Positions 18,080-28,732 of a DNA stretch of 64,000 bases are shown piece by piece. The stretch is from Zeimonas sp046347945. GTDB lineage: Bacteria; Pseudomonadota; Gammaproteobacteria; Burkholderiales; Burkholderiaceae_E. A program made the position numbers and the translations under genes. The notes under the pieces are model-generated. The model saw only the letters and a list, made by a program, of their open reading frames with translations, made no database searches and was not told where the DNA came from. The stretch is from NCBI GenBank assembly GCA_046347945.1, contig JAXMFB010000006.1:62001-126000 (forward strand), read 5' to 3'. Numbering within the stretch: position 1 is the stretch's first letter; every line of letters starts with the position of its first letter.

Positions 18080-19522
18080 ATGACCGCCCGCGACACCGCG
18101 TCCGTGGCGGCTGCACCTGCGAACTCCGACAGCGCCTGCGCGGCGCTGCGGGCCGACCTGCGCGCCGCGCTGCGCGGCACGAATGCCGACTACACGCGCA
18201 TTCCCCTGAAACGCGCGGTGTTCCTGCTCGCCGTGCCGATGATGCTGGAGCTGGTGCTCGAATCGACCTTTGCGGTGGTCGACATCTTCTTCGTCGCCAG
18301 GCTCGGATCGTCGGCGGTGGCCACCGTGGGCCTGACCGAAACCTATCTGTTCCTGCTGTATTCGGTCGCGATGGGGCTGGCGATGGCGGTCACCGCGATC
18401 GTCGCCCGGCGCATCGGCGAGCAGCGCGGCGAGGAGGCTGCGCTGTCGGCGGTGCAGGCCATCGTGGTGGCGCTGCTCGTGTCGCTACCCTTCGCGATCG
18501 GCGGCATCGTCTGGGCCCGGGACCTGCTTCGCCTGATGGGTGCGGACGCCTGGGCCATCGAACACGGCTACCGCTACACCCGGTGGATGCTCGGCGGCAA
18601 CGCGGTGATCCTGCTGCTGTTCGTCATCAATGCCATCTTTCGCGGCGCCGGCGACGCGGCGGCGGCGATGCGCGTGCTGTGGGTCGCCAATGCGCTGAAC
18701 ATCGTGCTCGACCCGATCCTGATCTTCGGCCTGGGACCGATTCCGGCGCTCGGCATCGAGGGCGCGGCGATCGCGACCAACATCGGGCGCGGCGCGGGGG
18801 TGCTGATGCAGCTCGCGATCCTCGTGCGCGGCAGCGAACACCTGCGCATCCGCAGCGCCAGCCTGCGCTGGCATGGCACGACCCTTTGGCAGATCGTGCG
18901 CACCTCGCTCGGCGGCATCGGCCAGATGATCGTGTCGATGACCGCCTGGGTCTTCCTGATGCGCGTCCTCGCCAGCGTGTCGACCGAAGCCGTGGCCGGC
19001 GCGACGATCACGCTACGCATCATGATGTTCACGCTGATGCCGGCCTGGGGCATGTCCAACGCCGCTGCCACGCTGGTCGGGCAGAACCTCGGCGCGGGCC
19101 AGCCCGAGCGCGCCGAGGCCGCCGTCTGGCGCATCGGCTGGATGAACATGGCCTTCACGCTCGCCGTGTCGGTGGCGTTCTTCTTCCTGCACGACGAACT
19201 GGTCGCGCTGTTCACCGACGACGCGCAGGTGATCGCCATCGGCGGCGAATGGCTCGCGATCCTGTCGTATTCCTACTTCGTCTACGGCTGGTGGATGGTG
19301 TCGGTGCAGGCCTTCAACGGCGCCGGGGACACGATGACGCCGACCTGGATCAATCTGGTGTTCTTCTGGCTCATCCAGATCCCGCTTGCCTGGACGCTTG
19401 CGCTGCCCTTGGACTGGGCGCACTCGGGCGTGTTCTGGGGCGTGTTCGTCTCCGAGACCTCGGTCGGCCTGTTCACGCTGTGGTTGTTCAGCCGTGGCCG
19501 CTGGAAGACCGCACGGGTCTGA
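18080..19522 (+). CDS. MATE family efflux transporter
   Basis: A 480-residue membrane protein with about twelve hydrophobic segments. MATE features are PLKRAVFLLAVPMMLELVLE with TFAVVDIFFVARLGSSAVA near the N-terminus, and in the second half AWGMSNAAATLVGQNLGAGQ, the repeated MATE motif. These transporters export cationic drugs or metabolites in exchange for Na+ or H+ across the inner membrane. ATG 18080 leaves a hydrophilic N-terminal tail of about 45 residues, longer than usual, so a later start is possible. The gene is 115 bp from the VOC gene and convergent with ppiD. The substrate is unknown. Confidence 0.9.
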   Translation: MTARDTASVAAAPANSDSACAALRADLRAALRGTNADYTRIPLKRAVFLLAVPMMLELVLESTFAVVDIFFVARLGSSAVATVGLTETYLFLLYSVAMGLAMAVTAIVARRIGEQRGEEAALSAVQAIVVALLVSLPFAIGGIVWARDLLRLMGADAWAIEHGYRYTRWMLGGNAVILLLFVINAIFRGAGDAAAAMRVLWVANALNIVLDPILIFGLGPIPALGIEGAAIATNIGRGAGVLMQLAILVRGSEHLRIRSASLRWHGTTLWQIVRTSLGGIGQMIVSMTAWVFLMRVLASVSTEAVAGATITLRIMMFTLMPAWGMSNAAATLVGQNLGAGQPERAEAAVWRIGWMNMAFTLAVSVAFFFLHDELVALFTDDAQVIAIGGEWLAILSYSYFVYGWWMVSVQAFNGAGDTMTPTWINLVFFWLIQIPLAWTLALPLDWAHSGVFWGVFVSETSVGLFTLWLFSRGRWKTARV

Positions 19523-19569
19523 CGGCGGCGATCCGTGCTCGAAGTCCCTGCGATGGCAAGCCGCCAGGC

Positions 19570-21486
19570 CTACCGCCCGTCGCCCCCGGCCAGGCCCGCG
19601 GGGTAGCGCACGATCTTCGAGCGCGCCTTCACCGATTCGAGGTAGTCGCTGAGCGCCTGCTGCGCGTAGACCTGCTGCAGCTGCTGGCGATAGGTGGGAC
19701 GCCGTTCCTCGACGCGCCTGGCGTCCGGCAGGGTCACCTTCGTCACCTGGTAGATCGCGTAGCCCTGGGGGCCGAGGTCGGCGCCGACGAAAGCCGGCAG
19801 CGGCTCCGACGGCGCTCCGAACACGGCCTCGATGGCCGGGGCCGGCATCTGCGGCCCCGGCGCGCGCGTCACGGTCCGCGGCGCCGACAGTGCGCCCGCG
19901 GCCTCGCCGCCGCGCAGCGCCTTCAGCCTCGCCTCGCCGGCCTGCACTGCGAGCTTGTGCGACTCCTCGCGCACGACCAGCTGCCGCACCTGCTCCTTCA
20001 CCGTGTCGAACGGCTTGCGCTGCGCCGGCCGGTGCTCGACGATTCGTGCCGAGACCAGCGTGTTGTTGCCGACGTCGATGGCCTCGGTATTGCGCTTGCT
20101 GGCAATCGAGTCGGCGCTGAACAGCGCCGCCAGCACGCGCGGGTTGTTCAGCGGATGCTCGCGCGGCAGATTCGGCGTGTTGGCGCGGCCGACTTCGTCG
20201 GCCGTCTGCACCTGCAGGCCGAAGCGCTGTGCGGCCGGGGCCAACGAGTCGGCCTGCTCGTAGACCAGGTTGCTGAACGTTTCGGCCGCCTCGGCGAAGC
20301 GTGAGCTGACCTGCTGCGCGCGGATCTCCGCCTCGATCGAGGCGCGCACCGCTTCGAAATCGCGCTGCGTGGCCGGCCGGATCTCGGCGACCCGGATGAC
20401 GTGGTAGCCGAACTCGGACTCGACCACGCCGCTCGTCTCGCCCTGGCCGAGCGCGAACGCCGCGTCGGCGAACGGCTTGACCATCGTGTCGCGCGTGAAG
20501 AACCCGAGGTCGCCTCCCGACGCCGCCGAGCCCGGGTCCTGCGATTCGGCCTTCGCCAGCGCGGCGAAATCGGCGCCCGCCTTCAGCCTGGACAGGATGT
20601 CCTCGGCCTTCGCACGGGCCGCCTTCTTCTGCGCGTCGCTCGCGCCCGGCTCGACCTTGACCAGGATGTGGCTCGCGCGTCGCTGCTCGGGCGTGGTGTA
20701 GCGCGCCTTGTTCTGCTCGTAGTACGCGCGCGCATCCTGCTCGGAGACCTTGATCTGCTTCGCGACCGCGTCGCCCGACAGCACCAGGTACTCGACGCGG
20801 GCGTTCTCGGGAACCTCGAACGCCTGCGCGTTGCGCTCGTAGAAGGCCGTGAGTTGCGCGTCGGTCGGGGTCACCTTCGCCGCGAAGTCTTCCGCCTTGA
20901 ACAGCAGCTCGCGAACCTCGCGCGTCTGCTCGCCCAGCGCGATCATGCGGTCGACCAGCGAGGCGGGCACGAAGGCCGTCTGCGAAATCGCCTCGGGCAG
21001 CGTCTGCAGCGCCAGGTCGTTGCGCATCTCGGCCTCGAAGACCTGCTCGTTCTTGCCCTGCGCCCGCAGCAGCTGGCGGTAGCGCTCGATGTCGAACTTG
21101 CCGTCGGTGCCGGTGAGGCCCGGGATCGCCGCGATCGCGCGGCGCAACTGCTCGTCGGGCACGACAATGTGCTTGTCGAGCGCCTCGGCGAGCAGCGCCC
21201 GCTGCGCGATCAGCCCGTCGAGCACCTGCCCGCGGGCGGCGTCGTTGTCGACCAGCGACGAGTCGAAGCGCTCGCCCAGCATCTGGCGCAGTTGCTCGAT
21301 CTGCCGCCGATGCGCGAACTCGAACTCCTGACGGCTGATCTTGCTCGAACCCACCTTGGCCACCGTCCCCTCGTCCGAGAAGAACTTCTCGTAGCCCTGG
21401 ATCCCGAAGAACGCGAATGCCGGGAAGATCAGCACGAGCAGCACGAACTGCATCAGCCGTTGGTGTTTCCTGACCGTATCGAACAT
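19570..21486 (-). CDS. ppiD: Peptidyl-prolyl cis-trans isomerase / periplasmic chaperone PpiD
   Basis: A 638-residue membrane-anchored chaperone. One membrane segment lies at about residues 12-29 (MQFVLLVLIFPAFAFFGI), then a SurA-N-like chaperone domain, and a parvulin domain at roughly 271-370 (ASHILVKVEPG, then GGDLGFFTRDTMVKPF and FGYHVIRV). PpiD helps newly exported proteins fold at the Sec translocon. The length matches the betaproteobacterial family. It follows the tRNA-Val/tRNA-Asp unit and its terminator on the minus strand, in the usual order hupB-tRNAs-ppiD. Confidence 0.93.
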   Translation of the reverse strand: MFDTVRKHQRLMQFVLLVLIFPAFAFFGIQGYEKFFSDEGTVAKVGSSKISRQEFEFAHRRQIEQLRQMLGERFDSSLVDNDAARGQVLDGLIAQRALLAEALDKHIVVPDEQLRRAIAAIPGLTGTDGKFDIERYRQLLRAQGKNEQVFEAEMRNDLALQTLPEAISQTAFVPASLVDRMIALGEQTREVRELLFKAEDFAAKVTPTDAQLTAFYERNAQAFEVPENARVEYLVLSGDAVAKQIKVSEQDARAYYEQNKARYTTPEQRRASHILVKVEPGASDAQKKAARAKAEDILSRLKAGADFAALAKAESQDPGSAASGGDLGFFTRDTMVKPFADAAFALGQGETSGVVESEFGYHVIRVAEIRPATQRDFEAVRASIEAEIRAQQVSSRFAEAAETFSNLVYEQADSLAPAAQRFGLQVQTADEVGRANTPNLPREHPLNNPRVLAALFSADSIASKRNTEAIDVGNNTLVSARIVEHRPAQRKPFDTVKEQVRQLVVREESHKLAVQAGEARLKALRGGEAAGALSAPRTVTRAPGPQMPAPAIEAVFGAPSEPLPAFVGADLGPQGYAIYQVTKVTLPDARRVEERRPTYRQQLQQVYAQQALSDYLESVKARSKIVRYPAGLAGGDGR

Positions 21487-21514
21487 GCGACCCTGCCAGA
21501 TGGAAGCCGGATGG

Positions 21515-21544
21515 AAAAAAAAGGGCGAACTCTCGTTCGCCCTT
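21515..21544 (-). terminator. Rho-independent terminator after tRNA-Asp
   Basis: On the minus strand a 10-bp perfect stem (AAGGGCGAAC / GTTCGCCCTT) with a GAGA tetraloop runs into eight T residues (21522 down to 21515). It lies between the 3' end of tRNA-Asp and the ppiD start, so it ends the tRNA transcript. Confidence 0.92.
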
Positions 21545-21551
21545 CGGGTGT

Positions 21552-21628
21552 TGGCGGAGTGGACGGGACTCGAACCCGCGACCCCCGGCGTGACAGGCCG
21601 GTATTCTAACCGACTGAACTACCACTCC
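21552..21628 (-). tRNA. tRNA-Asp (anticodon GTC)
   Basis: A 77-nt cloverleaf on the minus strand. The acceptor stem is GGAGTGG / CCACTCC, the D-arm is TTCAGTCGGTTAGAA, the anticodon loop CCTGTCACGC contains GTC, the T-arm contains GGGTTCGAGTCCC, and CCA is encoded. It is co-transcribed with the tRNA-Val gene upstream. Confidence 0.97.
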
Positions 21629-21684
21629 TTCGATGCACAGTCTGCACTTCTTCTTCGCCCGCTCGCCTCGCGCCGCCCGGCGGC

Positions 21685-21760
21685 TGGTGGGTGCTGAGAG
21701 GTTCGAACTCCCGACCTACGCCTTGTAAGGGCGCCGCTCTACCAGCTGAGCTAAGCACCC
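21685..21760 (-). tRNA. tRNA-Val (anticodon TAC)
   Basis: A 76-nt cloverleaf on the minus strand. The acceptor stem is GGGTGCT paired with AGCACCC, the D-arm AGCTCAGCTGGTAGAGC, the anticodon stem-loop GCCCTTACAAGGC contains TAC, the T-arm GTCGGGAGTTCGAACCTC is present, and the 3' CCA is encoded. Confidence 0.97.
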
Positions 21761-21846
21761 CCGATCAGGGCACCGTGCGGGCCTTCGCGCCCCGACGTAC
21801 CCGAGGTTTGGCGACCCGCACCGCGCGATGCGCAGCGAAGTCGGCG

Positions 21847-21876
21847 ATTATATATGAACCGCCGGCGGCCGATCAA
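21847..21876 (-). promoter_or_regulatory. Promoter of the tRNA-Val/tRNA-Asp unit
   Basis: On the minus strand TTGATC (21876-21871) is followed after 18 bp by a perfect TATAAT (21852-21847). Transcription would start about 80 bp before tRNA-Val. It lies just beyond the hupB stop codon. Confidence 0.75.
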
Positions 21877-21895
21877 CTCGCCGCCGTTTCGACGC

Positions 21896-22168
21896 CTAGT
21901 TGATCGCGTCCTTCAGCGCCTTGCCGGGGCGGAACTTCGGCACCTTGGCGGCCTTGATCTTGATCGTTGCGCCGGTGCGCGGGTTGCGTCCGCTGCGCGC
22001 TGCGCGCTTGCCGACCGCGAAGGTACCGAACCCGACCAGCGTCACCGTGCCGCCCTTGCGCAGCGTCGTGCGAACCGCGCCGACCAGCGCTTCGAGCGCC
22101 CGACCCGCGGCGGCCTTCGAGATGTCGGCCTGCTTCGCGATGTGGTCGATCAATTCGGTCTTGTTCAC
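21896..22168 (-). CDS. hupB: DNA-binding protein HU (HupB)
   Basis: The 90-residue histone-like protein HU bends DNA and compacts the nucleoid. It shows NKTELIDHIAKQADISKAAA at the N-terminus, the GFGTF turn, and the DNA-binding arm GRNPRTGATIKIKA. The GTG at 22168 gives exactly the family length and starts at the usual (M)NKTELI; an ATG at 22216 would add 16 unrelated residues. A purine-rich GAGGGGG precedes the GTG. Its own promoter lies upstream inside a set of repeated stems after lon. Confidence 0.95.
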   Translation of the reverse strand: MNKTELIDHIAKQADISKAAAGRALEALVGAVRTTLRKGGTVTLVGFGTFAVGKRAARSGRNPRTGATIKIKAAKVPKFRPGKALKDAIN

Positions 22169-22274
22169 TGAAAACCCCCTCACTCCGGAATCGTGGTGGA
22201 CGAGCGCTCGTGGCACTGCGCGCTTCGAGATGACGCTGCGTCGGGCAGCGGATGACGCGGGAAAGCGGAGCCGT

Positions 22275-22304
22275 ATTAAATCGCCCCGGCCCGGCCAGTG
22301 TCAA
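22275..22304 (-). promoter_or_regulatory. hupB promoter
   Basis: On the minus strand a consensus -35 TTGACA (22304-22299) and a -10 TTTAAT (22280-22275) are 18 bp apart, about 107 bp before the hupB start. Both boxes sit inside or at the edge of an 11-bp inverted repeat (22280-22290 / 22310-22320). Confidence 0.75.
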
Positions 22305-22357
22305 GCCGAGCCGGGGCGATGAAACGGGCCCCTTTCCCTCTGTAATGTCGCCCCGGC
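22280..22357 (-). repeat. Three copies of a 10-bp element forming alternative stems, lon 3' region
   Basis: TCGCCCCGGC occurs at 22281-22290 and 22348-22357, and inverted at 22310-22319. In the lon mRNA the first element can pair with the second, or the second with the third (11-bp stem), but not both. The last stem is followed by TTTAAT only, so its terminator strength is uncertain. Confidence 0.6.
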
Positions 22358-22359
22358 GC

Positions 22360-24786
<2,427 letters not shown>

Positions 24787-24954
24787 GTGGACCTCCCGGG
24801 CGATGTGGCGTCGCCGGCGGAGATTTCAAGCATGCGCGGTCGAGGATACGACGATTCGACCCGCCGGCCCCCTGCGGGGGCACCCCGATGGGGTCAATTC
24901 GCAACGGTCGGCGGAACCGGCTGCGCCTTTCGCCGCCCGAAGCCTGGGGCCGCT

Positions 24955-24984
24955 GGCGCCGAAAGGGGCCGAAAGGGGCCGAAA
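24955..24984. repeat. Three tandem 10-bp units in the clpX-lon gap
   Basis: The 242-bp gap 24787-25028 contains GGCGCCGAAA followed by two copies of GGGGCCGAAA. The rest of the gap shows GC-rich short palindromes and no reading frame of interest; it should hold the lon promoter. Confidence 0.6.
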
Positions 24985-25028
24985 CGCGACGATGGGCGCC
25001 GATCGGGCCCGTAGCGGGGCGATGGCGG

Positions 25029-26294
<1,266 letters not shown>

Positions 26295-26360
26295 GTTCGC
26301 TCCGGCCTGCCGGACGGCCGGGCGCGCCGCGACGCGCCGTGCCCGGATGGGTGCCCCGGA

Positions 26361-27023
26361 TCAGGCACCCTCGCCTCGACTTGACAAAACCTTGTCGATC
26401 AGCCCGTAGCTTACCGCATCTTCCGAGGACATGAAGTTGTCCCGGTCGGTGTCGGCCGCGATGCGCTCGATCGGCTGCCCGGTCTTCTCGGCGAGGATGC
26501 GATTGAGCCGCTCGCGCGTGTAGAGGATCTCGCGCGCGTGGATCTCGATGTCGGAGGCCTGCCCCTGCGCACCACCCGAGGGCTGGTGGATCATGATTCG
26601 CGCGTTCGGGAGCGCGAAGCGCTTGCCCTGGGTGCCGGCGGCGAGCAGGAAGGCGCCCATGCTCGCGGCGATCCCCAGGCACAGCGTGCTGACCGCCGGC
26701 TTGACGAACTGCATCGTGTCGTAGATGGCCAGCCCCGCCGACACCGACCCGCCGGGCGAGTTGATATAGAAGGAGATGTCCTTGTCGGGGTTCTCCGACT
26801 CCAGGAACAGCAACTGCGCGACGATCAGGTTCGCCGACTGGTCCATCACCGGCCCGACCAGGAAGATCACGTGCTCGCGCAGCAGCCGCGAGTAGATGTC
26901 GTAGGCGCGCTCGCCCCGGCCGCTCTGCTCGATGACGATCGGGACCATGCCCAGCCCCTGCGTCTCCTGGCGCTGCGCCAGGTGCGCATTGACCAGGTCC
27001 TCGACCATGCTGTTGAAGGTCAT
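26361..27023 (-). CDS. clpP: ClpP, proteolytic subunit
   Basis: A 220-residue serine protease that assembles into the tetradecameric chamber of ClpXP. The catalytic triad is visible: Ser121 in AASMGAFLL, His146 in MIHQPSGG, and an Asp in ADTDRDNF near 191. The FYINSPGGSVSAG segment is also conserved. The N-terminus is about 15 residues longer than the mature form, consistent with the self-cleaved propeptide. It sits 35 bp downstream of tig and 66 bp upstream of clpX in one operon. Confidence 0.97.
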   Translation of the reverse strand: MTFNSMVEDLVNAHLAQRQETQGLGMVPIVIEQSGRGERAYDIYSRLLREHVIFLVGPVMDQSANLIVAQLLFLESENPDKDISFYINSPGGSVSAGLAIYDTMQFVKPAVSTLCLGIAASMGAFLLAAGTQGKRFALPNARIMIHQPSGGAQGQASDIEIHAREILYTRERLNRILAEKTGQPIERIAADTDRDNFMSSEDAVSYGLIDKVLSSRGEGA

Positions 27024-27058
27024 CTCTCGCTCCGTTGAAGTTCCGTGTCCGCCGCGCC

Positions 27059-28363
27059 TCAGCCTGCCGACATCAGTTCGTCGAAAGGCAGCGCGCGGTC
27101 GGTGACGCGCGCCTTCGACAGCGCCCAGTCGACGACGTTCTGCTCGACGACGATCGCCTCGACCTCGGCCAGGCGATTGCGGTCGCTGAAGTAGTGCCGC
27201 ACCACTTCGCCCGGGTTCTCGTAGGCCTGTGCGAATTCCTCGATCTGCTTGCGCATCTGGTCGGGCTTGGCCTGCAGCCCGTGCTCGCGCACGATCTCGG
27301 CGACGATCAGGCCCAGGCGCACTCGCCGTTCGGCCTGCTCGCGGAAGGTGTCGGGCGGAATCGGCGGCATGTTCTTCGGATCGATCCCGCGCTGACGCAG
27401 GTCTTCGATCGCGCGCTCGCCGAGTGCCCTGCTCTCGGCCTCGACCAGCGCCTTGGGCAGCTCGAACGCGGCGAGCTTCGTCAGCGCCTCCATGACCGCA
27501 GCCTTGTTGCGCGAGCGCACGCGCTGGCCGACCTCGCGTTCGAGGTTCGCCCGGATGTCGGCGCGCATCCGCGCCAGGTCGCCGTCGGGGACGCCGAGCT
27601 GGCGCGCGAACGCGTCATCGACCTGCGGCAGCTGCGGCGCCTCGACCTTGCGGATCGTGACCTCGAACTGCGCGGTCTTGCCCGCCAGGTCCACCGAGCC
27701 GTACTCCGCCGGGAAGGCGACCGGGAAGGTCTTCTTCTCGCCGGTCCCGGCGCCGCGCACGCCCGCCTCGAAGTCGGGCAGCATGCGCCCTTCGCCGAGC
27801 ACGAACGGAAACTCGGTGGCCGAGCCACCTTCGAAGGCCACGCCGTCGAGCGTGCCGACGAAATCGATCGTCACGCGATCGCCGTCCTGCGCCGCCCGAT
27901 CCGCCGCCGCCCAGGTGACGCGCTGCTTGCGAAGGATCTCGACCGTCTTGTCGACCTCCGCCTCGCCCACCTGGCACGACGCCCGCTCGAGTTCGAGCGT
28001 GGCCGGATCGCCCAGCGCCACTTCCGGATAGACCTCGAAGGTGGCGGTGAAGCCGAGCTCGTGCTCGGCGGCGCCCTCGCGCGACTCGATCCGCGGCTGG
28101 CCGGCGACACGCAGCTTGTGCTCGTCGACCGCGTCGCTGAACGCCTTCGAGACCGCGTCACCGAGCACTTCGGCGTGCACCTGCGGCCCGTAGGATTGCT
28201 CGATCATCTTCATCGGCACCTTGCCGGGCCGGAAGCCGGGCATCTTGACGTTGCGCGAAAGCTTGCGCAGGCGCTCGACGACCTGCCGGTTGATCTCGGC
28301 CACCGGCACGGCCATGGCCAGCTTGCGCTCGAGGGCGCTGGTCGTTTCAAGTTGCGTTGCCAT
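27059..28363 (-). CDS. tig: Trigger factor, ribosome-associated chaperone
   Basis: A 434-residue protein that binds the ribosome exit tunnel and shields nascent chains. The ribosome-binding signature appears as GFRPGKVPMKMIEQSYG in the N-terminal domain. The central FKBP-like isomerase domain contains DRVTIDFVGTLDGVAFEGG, and the C-terminal helical arms follow. Length agrees with the family. It is the first protein gene of the tig-clpP-clpX operon and is preceded by tRNA-Leu, which is the usual arrangement in these bacteria. Confidence 0.96.
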   Translation of the reverse strand: MATQLETTSALERKLAMAVPVAEINRQVVERLRKLSRNVKMPGFRPGKVPMKMIEQSYGPQVHAEVLGDAVSKAFSDAVDEHKLRVAGQPRIESREGAAEHELGFTATFEVYPEVALGDPATLELERASCQVGEAEVDKTVEILRKQRVTWAAADRAAQDGDRVTIDFVGTLDGVAFEGGSATEFPFVLGEGRMLPDFEAGVRGAGTGEKKTFPVAFPAEYGSVDLAGKTAQFEVTIRKVEAPQLPQVDDAFARQLGVPDGDLARMRADIRANLEREVGQRVRSRNKAAVMEALTKLAAFELPKALVEAESRALGERAIEDLRQRGIDPKNMPPIPPDTFREQAERRVRLGLIVAEIVREHGLQAKPDQMRKQIEEFAQAYENPGEVVRHYFSDRNRLAEVEAIVVEQNVVDWALSKARVTDRALPFDELMSAG

Positions 28364-28419
28364 CTCGGGTCATCCAGGTCTCGAATGTGGGAGCGTTCCG
28401 CGGCGATCGCGCGGTGCCG

Positions 28420-28504
28420 TGGTGCGGCCGAAAGGACTCGAACCTTCACGCCTTGCAGCGCCAGGACCTAAACCTGGTGCGTCTACCAATTCCGCCACGG
28501 CCGC
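28420..28504 (-). tRNA. tRNA-Leu (anticodon TAG)
   Basis: An 85-nt class II tRNA on the minus strand. The acceptor stem is GCGGCCG / CGGCCGC, the anticodon stem-loop CAGGTTTAGGTCCTG contains TAG, there is a long variable arm as expected for leucine, the T-arm is GGTTCGAGTCC, and CCA is encoded. It lies 56 bp before tig. Confidence 0.96.
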
Positions 28505-28515
28505 GAAAACGCGCC

Positions 28516-28521
28516 ATTCTA
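28516..28521 (-). promoter_or_regulatory. -10 box of tRNA-Leu/tig
   Basis: TAGAAT on the minus strand lies 11 bp before the mature tRNA-Leu 5' end and is followed by a GC-rich discriminator (GGCGCG), as in stringently controlled promoters. No good -35 box was found at 16-18 bp. Confidence 0.5.
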
Positions 28522-28570
28522 AACGAAGCGACGAAGCGCCCTCCGCCCCATTCAGTCGCGAGAGCACCGC

Positions 28571-28732
28571 CGCGCTGACCGGTCGCGCGGGGCCGCGCAG
28601 ACAGCAGCCTCGACCGGGCGCGTCGAACGCCGCCCCCTCGAGGCCCGGCCCCTGGCCGGGCCGGGCGCACACCACGAGCGCGCGACCGATCGAGGCTGCC
28701 GCCTGCGCGGCCCCACGCGACGGGTCAGCGCG
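28571..28732. repeat. 47-bp imperfect inverted repeat beyond the RND efflux gene
   Basis: Arms 28571-28617 and 28686-28732 match in 42 of 47 positions when one is inverted. The 68-bp spacer contains its own perfect 7-bp stem (28644-28650 / 28654-28660, loop CCT). The right arm includes the last codons and stop of the RND gene. It could fold as a large cruciform or a long 3'-UTR hairpin. Confidence 0.75.

Noticed and set aside
24803..24830. Heat-shock promoter of lon (CTTGAA, 14 bp, CGCCACAT)
   Set aside because: The second box is a poor match to CCCCATNT, and the start site would fall in the ribosome binding site of lon.
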